From: Nereocystis luetkeana
Taxonomy: Eukaryota > Sar > Phaeophyceae > Laminariales > Laminariaceae
NCBI GenBank assembly: GCA_031213475.1
Contig: JARUPZ010000014.1
Span: forward strand, 124,001 to 188,000
DNA: 64,000 bases
Direction of reading: 5' to 3'
This document shows, one piece after another, positions 58,201-64,000 of this stretch (positions are counted from its first letter, which is position 1; each line of letters starts with the position of its first letter). The position numbers and the translations under genes were made by a program. A model generated the notes under the pieces. The model worked only from the letters and a program-made list of their open reading frames with translations, was not told where the DNA came from and made no database searches.

Positions 58201-61200
58201 TTGCTCTGTCTCAACATTATGTGACCACATCATTACTATCAACGAAATTCAGGAATCAGGACGGACACCGGGTGTACTGATGCAGCTGGGTAGAAAGAAC
58301 GATTTAGTGTGAAGACAACACACACGCGTTGTCATTGCGGCCGCCCTAAATACCTTGAACGCACAGCAGATTTGGCGGTTTCTACCCATACAGAGTGCAG
58401 GAGAAGGTGAAAATGCATTGAACGCACGATTTTGCCGACTTCCCTTCATGCAGAGGAACACGAGGAGGAAGATGCGTTGAACGTATTTTTTTGTCGGAGG
58501 CCCTTCATGCGGCGTAGGCGAGAGGGGGAAACTGCACACAGGTTTTGTCGAGTTTCCTTCGTGCGCAAAGGGGGGGAAGATGCATCGAACATATAGTTGA
58601 GTCGAATTCCCTCCATGCAAGGCGAACAGAAGGGGAGGCAAGCACTGAACGCAAAGTTTTGTCGCATTACTTTCGCGCAGGTCCAAGGAGGGGCGGGGGA
58701 GAAGACAGACGAGCCGCCTCTGTGCGCGGTGGACCTGATGAGGCTTGAGCGGGTGCTCGAGCGGGCGCCACCTGGGCTGCAGATGCTCGAAGCCACAAAG
58801 GCCAAAAAAACGGCGACAAGGTAAATTTGTTGCTTTTTTTTTCGAGCGAATACGGTTTTCTGTTTTTGACGGCGCCACAGAAACAGAGGCCCCTTTCGAG
58901 TTACCTGGCGTGTCCACGCCGGCCTTCACGCTCCCAAAAGGCAGACCTATTTGTGGGTTTTTCCCAGATATAGTTTGGAGAATTTTCTACCTTCGCACAC
59001 AAGTTGACGACACTCACAAACGCCTGGCTGAGCGAGTTCCTACATAGCGGCAGCTTACTGTTAGATATTGTTTCATCCTCCGGCGGATGTGTAAAGAATA
59101 CAGTTTATGCTCACCACACGTCCACATAGAAAATGCGTGTCGTGATTTATCTGCGTTGCTGTGAATATCGTTGTTGAAGTATTGCACTACAGGAATAGTA
59201 GTAGTATTATCAGTACCAAACGGTGCTATCATGACAGCGTTATTCCGATGCCACCGTTGGCTAGCTGCTTTGGCCTCGGACGCGTGAGAGTGTCGACACG
59301 TGAAGAGCGCAGCAGAAGCGCGTCGTTGGGTGTGTGTGGTGCCCAAGGCAGGCTTCAGGAACAGGAACAAGAGTCCAACCGGCTTGCCTCGCGCTTTATG
59401 GCATCGGAGTGCGTTGGCGCCGAGACTGCCGCACCCGCTCTTCTTGCCCTTGCTTCCAGCAAAAACACGCTACTCATACGTATACTATAGCTGGCTGCAG
59501 TTTTTCTTGTAGCTTTGAGCCCCTAGGTTGTGACGCTTGTATAATGCCGCGACCGTTTTCGCCTAACGCCAACGACGCCACAACTCACCAGGCGACGGTA
59601 GGAGCGTACAATCTGTGGCATACGAGGTACTTACGGCCTTCAAATAGACGGCTGGCATTGTTAGTTTAGCTTCGGGCAGCTACTCCAGTTTAGCGACCTG
59701 CTGCTGTAGTGCTGTAGTGCTGTAGTGCTGTGTCGTGATCTCTCTTCACGGCAGGCAATGCGTCGCAGAAACTTCGTCGTTACCGACGTTTCCAACCCTC
59801 ACCGGCCAAAACGTTCTCGACACCATACCACTACGATGAGTAGTTTAGCCGTTCCTCGATTATTTCCCTTGTGTGTGTGTGTGTGTATGTGTGATAGGGC
59901 CGGCCACGTGGCGAGAACAGTGTGGGCCCTATTGGATGCGGCGTCAAAGCATGGTCTGGACGTCCTCGTCCCCGAGGAGCGACCACTGCTCTTACACCCC
60001 GTCAAAGCTACGGCGACGAATCGTGCGCCGGGGCATCCCTCCCACCCTGACGCGAGGGGCAAAGCGCGGGCATCGGAAGTAGGCAGGAAAGGAAGAGGAG
60101 GTGCGATCGCAGTCGGCGCTGCTGTACCGGCGAGACAGAAGGATGGAGCTGTTGGAGGTGGGGAAGAGAGAGCCGGGACCGTGCAGGAGGTTGACGGCTC
60201 GGACGGGGCAAGGGAGAACGGTGAGGCTGGCGAGAAGGGCGACGAAAGCGACGAAAGCGGGGGTGGTGGCATGGACTTGTGTCCGGAGGAAGTCACGAAA
60301 TTCAAGCTTGGACATGGTCGTAGTGATGCTGCTGGTGACGGTGGCAGATCTGCTGGAATGGAGTCTAGAAGAGGCGTGGGCGACGATGGCGCGGATGTGC
60401 TCTCTGCGGGGTCGCATTCGGAAGCCCGAAGCAAATTGCCCGACGAGTCGGCGCTCGGTAGCGTTGGCGCAGCCGGTAGCTTTGAGAGTGGGGATTCTTC
60501 GATGGACGACACCGGGTCGTCATGGACAGAGAACGGGGCAACCACACGCGTGGCGCCTCCTCCCGAAGTTGTCGCAGTTGCGGTCACTACCCGAAGCGGA
60601 GGGAAGAGGCACATGTCGGCGTCGGTCGCCGAAGAGGAACAACAGATTGCGCCGCCGCCACCGCTAGTTGCTGGGGAGGGTGGAGAAACTTCAGCCCTGC
60701 CGCCCAAGCCAAAAATGTCGCAGGTGACCTACTGTGGTATTCTGCCTGTTTACACCCTCTCCGCACGATTGAACCCGTATCGTGCAGGCACTGCTATCGG
60801 AGACGAGCTTTTGGTGGGGAGATTCCGCAGGTCCGACTCAATTGTACCATGTTTAGTGTGTCTGGGGGTTTGAGGGTTAGGATCAAGGTTTGAAGAATAG
60901 TGGTGTTACTGAATACGTGTGCTACGATGGGGGGACTAGGTGTGGCACTTTTTGGCCGATATCGTACTCGTTCCGCCCGACGGAGCACTCAACTAGGGAT
61001 TTACCCCTTACCCTTACCGTGAGGTGCACCGTTTCTGCAGTTGTGCAATTGTGTCGCACCGTAATAATGTTCTGGGGCCTGTTATTAGGTCGTGAGTCTT
61101 TGTCGGCTTTAGTCCACACGCTCTCTCAAACTCAGTTTTGGGTGCTACTGCAGGAATTGAGGTATTGGGGTATTGGGGTATTGCGGTATTGAGGTATTGA

Positions 61201-63397
61201 GGTATTGAGGTATTGAGGTATTGAGGTATTGAGGTATTGAGGTATTGAGGAACTGCTTAAGGGAGGAAGCTCATATAATTTTACTACTAACACTACTGTA
61301 GGTCCAATATATAGTATGCCTGGTATACAGTACGGACCTTGTGAAGTACTACTGTAGTCCCCCCACAGGCTCGTGTCCGCAAATAGCTCCAGGTCCCATC
61401 GAATGATACGTGTTCTGATTTTTCCTTGTGGGTGCATTGCAAGCGCTGAAACCATGCACTCTTCGAACCTTCTCCTTCGCTTAGCGATCATTACCTCCTT
61501 ACTGTCTTATATCTACCACGGCCGTGGGTGTCACAGCGATACATACATACATACATACATACCTGGTAGTGCTTACCAGTTACCACATTACATGAGATAC
61601 TACTGTAACAGGTACGGCTTTCGGTGGGGCGCCGGACTTCTCAGTTGAATATCGGCAACGTTCAAGATATATACTACCGCCGCGAGAGAATGCAGCCGCA
61701 GGTCGTGGCTCCGCCGTACGGATGGTTAACGCGTAGTGCTAGTTTTCTGACGGGTAACGGCAGGGCCATGTTGTGTTGGCCATTAGACCTGATCCCGGAG
61801 CGCGTGATTGGCCACCTATGATAGCGTTTTAAAGCCTGAAGTTGCTGGTTGTACCGCCGTACGCGAGCTCGAATAGAGGCAGGGGTGCTCTCTTTGAAGA
61901 GTGTCCATCGAGACACGGTTGCAGTGCTACCGTGTGAGTCCAAAGTATTCTGCTGTGACATGTCCTGCTCGAATTGCGCTTTTCGACACGGGCGGCGTCC
62001 GTTGTTGGGTGCGGTGCGCAGGTTTACCAGGCGATCCGAAGCTGCAGGGGACTCGCTCCCGTCTTCATCCCGGGAGCTTCTGAGCTGGAGAAGCTTGTGG
62101 CCTCTGCCGAGGCTTGGGCATCGAAAGCGTGCGAGGTCCTGAAGATCAAGGTAAGCAGCTTCTCTAGGGCTCTGCGGCCTGTGCGGGGGTAGGTTACGTG
62201 TTGACGCCAGAGTACCGTTTGACCCTTCGCGCGGGCTGTAGCAAAGGGGTGTGTGTTCTCCACGTGGTGTTGCATAGGAGTTTCAGCTTGGTTTGTGCCA
62301 CTACGCTGCTGTTGTGACCTTCATGGTGTAGCACGTACCCTTCTTCCAATTATACAAGAGCTAGAGACTCCACGCATTAACGTGTCACTTTTTGCGCTTT
62401 CAATTTGGACACCGCATGATTTGGCGGTGGGTTAACCTTCATCTCCGATTGATTGCACATGGCAAGTGCTCGTGGTGTTGGCGACATTTATGTCACATCT
62501 GCAGCTCATCTGCAGCTCATCTGCAGCTCATCTGCAGCTCACGAACTTTTTACTATCTGAACCACGGCTAAACACACTTGCACTAGCCCACGCCCGATTC
62601 CTAGTTCTGTTTTTTTCCCTGTGGGTTGTCTTACGGGACCCCCGTCGTAGCTCACCACGTATGTACATATACCTATGTCTTTATGTGTTGATATGCTTTG
62701 TTTATGCCCCATCTGAACAACAGTTCCTACGGAGAACCCCAAAGTTTGCCTCGTTCAAAACGTTGCGAACGCCCGTACTCACCATACCACCAACAGCAGA
62801 GTTGCCATATTTCGGAACGACGCGGGACCCCCCCCGCCCCCAGGCTACCGCTGCAATCCACGTTAGAAAAGGAGTTCTTATCGCGGTGATCTTTACCGAG
62901 ATCGCGAGGAACTCCGGTCAGCGTGCGCCATGGTATTGCCGCACGAAACGGCACCGCAGTCAAAGGCGATATACGTTCGCGGGAGTTTGCGTTATATACC
63001 GGTATGTTGTTTTTGGCGTTACGGCGATTACCGATGCTTGCGCTACCAATGGTCCTCGAAGTTGTTTTTGGATGTCACGGTAGTCGGCGATGATTGCGCT
63101 GCGAATGAATGAATTACGCTGAGGATGGTTTGGTGTGACGGCGATTGCCAATGCTTGCCCTTCGAATGGCCCTGTTGATGGTTGGTGACCTTCTCGTGTG
63201 GGCATCGACAGATTGAGGTGAACACAGGGTCCGAGGGTGACGCGGCTATCAACAAGGACAAGAAGGATGCAGACGTGTCCAAAGAAGGTGCGGAAAGCAA
63301 GGACGGCTCCAAGGAGAAGGAGAAGAGCAGGTGGGCAAAGCTCGGCCTGGAGAGCTCGGCGATGTCCGCCTTAGAGGAGAAGCTGCAGGAGGTTGCG
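45810..63397 (+). CDS. Histone-lysine N-methyltransferase, AWS-SET-postSET with PLU-1-like C-terminal region (partial)
   Basis: Exons: 45810-46208, 46948-47097 (both tentative), 47947-48066, 48712-48815, 50375-50483, 52001-52096, 52661-52778, 52986-53113, 53686-53787, 54941-55067, 55380-56029, 58681-58820, 59898-60723, 62022-62150, 63212-63397. All junctions are GT-AG and phases agree throughout. Counting from 47947: AWS about 61-111, SET about 112-245, post-SET about 243-256, then a ~690-residue region. SET hallmarks are [25 protein letters not shown] and ELTYNY. DAGP after DFYF, plus an AWS, is typical of SET2/NSD/ASH1 enzymes that methylate H3K36 from S-adenosylmethionine. The C-terminal Trp/Leu helices resemble the KDM5 PLU-1 region, an unusual partner. 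The N-terminus is undefined and the gene leaves the window at the right. Nuclear; acts on chromatin. Confidence 0.85.
46948..47097 (+). CDS. SET-domain gene, tentative N-terminal exon
   Basis: Starts after AAATACAG and reads [19 protein letters not shown], then [19 protein letters not shown]; basic and disordered. The donor AAG|GTGATT keeps phase 0; the frame continues to 47181 with an acidic GAAEEEGG piece, so a longer exon ending near 47175 is possible. Both options fit the next exon at 47947. Confidence 0.5.
47947..48066 (+). CDS. SET-domain gene, exon leading into the AWS domain
   Basis: Forty codons between ATGTCCTAG and the donor CTGAAG|GTCAGT, phase 0 at both ends. The segment [20 protein letters not shown] followed by PSYRKLK has the 'P-x-Y-x-x-I/L-K' leader that commonly precedes AWS-SET domains. 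Not found by ATG-based ORF calling because it has no Met. Confidence 0.85.
48712..48815 (+). CDS. SET-domain gene, AWS domain first half
   Basis: Between TGGTTTTGCAG and ATCAA|GTGAGA, phase 0 to 2. Encodes the AWS cysteine cluster [15 protein letters not shown]; the last Asn codon is split AA|T with the next exon. The Cys spacing C-x-C-x(5)-C-x(3)-C matches the AWS pattern, which coordinates structural zinc. Confidence 0.92.
48850..49980. repeat. 26-bp minisatellite in the AWS-splitting intron, interrupted by a MITE
   Basis: Head-to-tail units of about 26 bp (GGACGTACTGAAGATACACG followed by ACCGTT), about 17 copies at 48850-49302, resuming in degenerate form at 49797-49980. The interruption is the 488-bp MITE at 49306-49793. 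The array occupies most of the 1.56 kb intron between the two AWS exons. Confidence 0.85.
49306..49793. mobile_element. 488-bp Harbinger-like MITE with TTA target duplication
   Basis: The ends are GGCCGCTTCT and, inverted, GGCCACTTCT; the inverted arms extend about 100 bp inward (TGCAGTCGGA, GCAGTCAGTTGG, GCACGTTCGCA, CCCCGAAAATG blocks) and further weaker symmetry reaches the centre near 49545. TTA flanks both ends (49303-49305 and 49794-49796), as in the PIF/Harbinger superfamily. No transposase is encoded. It inserted into the 26-bp minisatellite. Confidence 0.8.
50375..50483 (+). CDS. SET-domain gene, AWS domain second half
   Basis: From TCGTGCAG to ACAGAG|GTGAGG; starts by completing Asn and ends in phase 0. 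Reads [12 protein letters not shown], then a five-residue insert and [17 protein letters not shown], the conserved second AWS half (NRxLxxEC...CxNxxxQ). The final PSTE continues directly into VFRT of the next exon. Confidence 0.92.
52001..52096 (+). CDS. SET-domain gene, SET domain start
   Basis: Thirty-two codons between GACGTGGACAG and GGGCAG|GTGAGG. Contains [20 protein letters not shown] and TLLHEYLGQ: the GxG motif of the cofactor site and the EYxG strand of the SET fold. Ends of both neighbouring exons agree in phase 0. Confidence 0.95.
52195..52450 (+). repeat. Intron repeat F, copy 1
   Basis: Repeated in the same orientation at 53285-53530, in a different intron of the same gene. Shared blocks: GGCAGCTGCCC, GTATTCGGTCATAT, GCACCAGGGACGGTGT, TGTGCTGCAGAGGA, TGAAAGCGCTTG. 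Contains GTTAGGGTTAGC. Confidence 0.7.
52661..52778 (+). CDS. SET-domain gene, central SET
   Basis: From CCGGTACAG to GACGCCG|GTGAGG, phase 0 to 1. Reads [15 protein letters not shown], then [24 protein letters not shown] and the VLDAG end of the strand are standard for NSD/SETD2/ASH1 SET domains. The upstream in-frame open stretch from 52454 is intron. Confidence 0.95.
52793..52885. repeat. Short minisatellite, unit GCTATGGTTGNTGTGAGTGG
   Basis: Three units of about 30 bp in the intron directly after the central SET exon. Each unit contains a donor-like GTGAGT, giving several decoy splice donors within 100 bp of the true one. Confidence 0.7.
52986..53113 (+). CDS. SET-domain gene, catalytic NHSC exon
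   Basis: Between GGTACGCAG and GCCGAG|GTGGGA, phase 1 to 0. Encodes [17 protein letters not shown], the pseudoknot motif that forms the substrate and cofactor site, then a [17 protein letters not shown] strand. The usual Asn of GNxxRF is Ser here (GSEARF). The donor is a non-consensus GTGGGA, but phase and the following ELTYNY leave no doubt. Confidence 0.95.
53285..53530 (+). repeat. Intron repeat F, copy 2
   Basis: Second copy of the repeat at 52195-52450, in the intron before the post-SET exon, diverged by roughly a quarter by eye. Confidence 0.7.
53686..53787 (+). CDS. SET-domain gene, end of SET and post-SET
   Basis: From CCGTCGCAG to GGCGAG|GTGAGA, phase 0 at both ends. Reads [14 protein letters not shown], with the catalytic Tyr pair, then [15 protein letters not shown], the post-SET zinc cluster CxCx4C that closes the active site together with a Cys of NHSC. 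Confidence 0.95.
53788..54940. other. Intron without further exons seen
   Basis: The 1.15 kb between the post-SET exon and the next exon has open frames on both strands (for example 54521-54888 minus), but none has splice sites that keep phase with the gene. Nothing else is recognised. Confidence 0.45.
54941..55067 (+). CDS. SET-domain gene, first PLU-1-like helical segment
   Basis: After TGTACAATGTTAG, ending GAAGCAG|GTGAGA, phase 0 to 1. Reads [16 protein letters not shown], then [20 protein letters not shown]. The spacing of Trp, Leu pairs and the EG-x-L turn resembles the helices of the PLU-1 region in KDM5 demethylases. The family match is by eye. Confidence 0.75.
55380..56029 (+). CDS. 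SET-domain gene, helical segment plus disordered linker
   Basis: After CCACCCCTAAG, ending GCTTCG|GTGAGT, phase 1 to 0. The first ~40 codons continue the helical pattern ([20 protein letters not shown], then EVLEG). The rest, about 170 codons, is a Gly/Ser/Arg/Asp-rich linker without a fold. The start ATG seen inside at 55415 is only an internal Met. The GC-rich sequence also leaves a minus-strand frame open. Confidence 0.8.
56313..56402. mobile_element. 90-bp piggyBac-like MITE with TTAA duplication
   Basis: Inverted ends of about 30 bp: CTCCTTTAGAACCGCAGTCC on the left mirrors GGACTGCGGTTCTAAAAGGG on the right. TTAA flanks both ends (56309-56312 and 56403-56406), the piggyBac target site, and the ends begin with the CCY expected of that superfamily. 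Lies in an intron of the SET-domain gene. Confidence 0.75.
56785..57860 (-). mobile_element. Dispersed repeat C, copy 2 (inverted)
   Basis: Minus-strand copy of 20190-21165. The minus-strand frame at 57225-57416 reads [12 protein letters not shown] and [20 protein letters not shown], closely matching the peptide of copy 1. Lies inside an intron of the SET-domain gene. Confidence 0.65.
58350..58690 (+). repeat. ~58-bp tandem array ending at an exon boundary
   Basis: About six degenerate units, each with GAACGCA-type sequence, a TTTTGTCG stretch, an acceptor-like CTTCATGCAG and a purine-rich AGGNGGAAGATGC. GAAC landmarks are at 58357, 58420, 58479, 58587 and 58647. The last unit supplies the real acceptor TTTCGCGCAG and the first purine-rich bases of the next exon. 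A 226-codon minus-strand frame across the array is a by-product. Confidence 0.65.
58681..58820 (+). CDS. SET-domain gene, second PLU-1-like segment
   Basis: After TTTCGCGCAG, ending GACAAG|GTAAAT, phase 0 to 2. Reads [20 protein letters not shown], then [20 protein letters not shown]. The L..VLERAPP pattern resembles the 'leucine pair then acidic/basic helix' units of PLU-1. Joins in phase to 59898. Confidence 0.75.
59898..60723 (+). CDS. SET-domain gene, helical segment plus long acidic linker
   Basis: Preceded by a (TG)n run and GTGATAG; ends at TCGCAG|GTGACC, phase 2 to 0. The first ~30 codons continue a helix ([20 protein letters not shown]). About 240 codons of Gly/Glu/Ser/Asp-rich linker follow, with Pro-rich patches near the end ([22 protein letters not shown]). 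Both the opposite strand (302 codons) and another plus frame are open here because of GC content; phase with neighbours selects this frame. Confidence 0.75.
61159..61250. repeat. 9-bp tandem repeat (GGTATTGAG)n
   Basis: About ten units, the first few with GGTATTGGG or GGTATTGCG. Intronic. Confidence 0.9.
61540..61562. repeat. (ATAC)n microsatellite
   Basis: Five and a half ATAC units directly before a TACCTGGTA motif. Confidence 0.9.
62022..62150 (+). CDS. SET-domain gene, third PLU-1-like segment
   Basis: From GGTGCGCAG to ATCAAG|GTAAGC, phase 0 at both ends. Forty-three codons: [19 protein letters not shown], then [20 protein letters not shown] and LKIK. Of all segments this is the closest to PLU-1: an IP turn, a leucine-rich helix, and A-x-A-W-x-x-K-A. 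Confidence 0.8.
62490..62541. repeat. 11-bp tandem repeat (CATCTGCAGCT)n
   Basis: Four exact units in an intron. Each carries a PstI-type CTGCAG palindrome. Confidence 0.9.
63015..63180. repeat. ~55-bp repeat, three degenerate units
   Basis: Units start with ACGGCGATTACCGATGCTTG or a variant, followed by CGCTACCAATGG-type sequence. It lies in the intron just upstream of the last exon seen. Confidence 0.6.
63212..63397 (+). CDS. SET-domain gene, last exon seen in window
   Basis: From GGCATCGACAG to GTTGCG|GTGAGT, phase 0 at both ends. Sixty-two codons: a Lys/Asp/Glu-rich charged stretch ([20 protein letters not shown]), then [20 protein letters not shown] and QEVA, the start of another leucine helix. 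The strong donor shows that the gene continues; a following 22-codon phase-0 segment at 63619-63684 is possible but unconvincing. Confidence 0.75.
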
Positions 63398-64000
63398 GTG
63401 AGTGGGAAGGGCATGCAGCAGACAAGCGTGGGGTGCGATGGGCTCGGGTTGCAAACTCTACTATGCGTTGCTACGGCTCTGCAGCGGTCGGAATGATCTG
63501 TTGCACGTTTCACCCTTCACAAGTGCACTCACGCTTTAGGGGGAAAGTTGCTTGAACATATAATTAACATAATGACATGTTTTGTAGTAGTTGTAAGAGT
63601 TAAGCGCGCTGCTTGCAGACCGGGCGCGGCGTGGCGTGGCGTGTTGGAGAGATACATTGTGGCGCCGTTGGTAGAGACAAAGAGGTACGGCATGGCGGTT
63701 TCCTGTCGAGTGCACCCACCGCCCTCCGCAGGTGGTTTGGCGTTTCTTTTGGCTCGTGGCGCTTTCTCGACTCTGTTGGAGGGCAGAAGGAGGGTGGCTT
63801 GGCATCCGTTATCATTGTTGATGTTGTAGGGTTTGTTTTTGACTGGCAGATACTTGGTTGGGCGGCGTACCGCACGCGAGAAGCGCTGATTAACGGCGCT
63901 TTCTGTTTATTTCACGAAGAAGTTTTCCATCGTCCATACCGCGTCGCTTTGTTTTGTGTAGCGTTTGAGTAGTACCAGGTGGCGAGTAAAAGTCATGGCA
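63398..64000. other. Probable intron to the window edge
   Basis: No exon is firmly seen. Sites GCTTGCAG at 63611 and CTCCGCAG at 63724-63731 are acceptor-like, but the frames behind them are not protein-like. Confidence 0.4.

Larger units (their letters stand above)
56030..58680. other. Large intron with transposons
   Basis: A 2.65 kb intron holding the 90-bp MITE, dispersed repeat C copy 2 and a ~58-bp tandem array at its 3' end. A GC-rich patch at 56515-56600 after TTATCATAG encodes [20 protein letters not shown] in one frame, but that frame would need a phase-1 upstream exon, and the flanking exon ends in phase 0. Confidence 0.6.
60724..62021. other. Intron with simple repeats
   Basis: Contains the GGTATTGAG array (61159-61250) and an (ATAC)n run (61540-61562). 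No additional exon keeps phase. A CGGTTGCAG-preceded stretch at about 61930-62010 is open in one frame, but that frame ends in a stop. Confidence 0.5.

Noticed and set aside
58249..58929. 226-codon minus-strand frame
   Set aside because: Runs through the ~58-bp tandem array and over a sense exon; open because of repeat composition.
58881..59046. Extra exon after GCGCCACAG
   Set aside because: The attractive frame [16 protein letters not shown] needs a phase-1 upstream exon; the preceding exon ends in phase 2 and joins correctly to 59898.
59799..60707. 302-codon minus-strand frame
   Set aside because: Antisense to the exon 59898-60723; Ser/Pro/Ala composition mirrors the Gly/Glu/Ser-rich sense linker.

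Overview
This looks like nuclear DNA of a complex eukaryote, most likely a brown alga close to Ectocarpus. That is inference from style: GC-rich coding exons separated by 0.3-2.7 kb GT-AG introns, interstitial CCCTAA repeats, many CAG/CTG runs, and a heavy load of small transposons and minisatellites. There are no bacterial operons, rRNA genes or CRISPR arrays. Most long open frames are shadows or chance frames; the real genes had to be assembled from exons, most of which lack their own ATG.

Left part (1-29.7 kb): gene-poor. Positions 1-6.3 kb hold minus-strand remains of tyrosine-recombinase (DIRS-like) retrotransposons: a recombinase N-terminal piece, a reverse transcriptase/RNase H stretch, and a second recombinase C-terminal piece. 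The rest is repeats: a tRNA-derived SINE, a repeat family ending in (ATC)n, a 1.5 kb foldback element centred near 15.0 kb, a mariner-like MITE, two 24-bp satellites and other dispersed repeats.

Middle (29.7-42.3 kb): a three-exon plus-strand gene (29705-34083) for a 479-residue multi-pass membrane protein of unrecognised family, followed by about 8 kb of repeats that include a tandem duplication (38.9 and 40.0 kb) and a GCCGTGG-type minisatellite.

Right part (about 42.3-64 kb): one large plus-strand gene running off the right edge. Thirteen confident or good exons in continuous phase (47947-63397, 945 codons) encode an AWS domain, a complete SET domain with NHSC and ELTYNY motifs, and a post-SET cysteine cluster, as in SET2/NSD/ASH1-type histone H3K36 methyltransferases. 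A long C-terminal region follows with helical segments resembling the PLU-1 region of KDM5 demethylases, interrupted by Ser/Gly/Glu-rich linkers. Basic, disordered N-terminal exons are proposed back to 45810 and, with less confidence, to about 42.3 kb. Its introns are full of minisatellites and MITEs, including a 26-bp satellite interrupted by a Harbinger-like MITE inside the intron that splits the AWS domain.

The two genes have no evident functional link: one would act on chromatin, the other in a membrane. The most notable feature is the SET plus PLU-1-like architecture.
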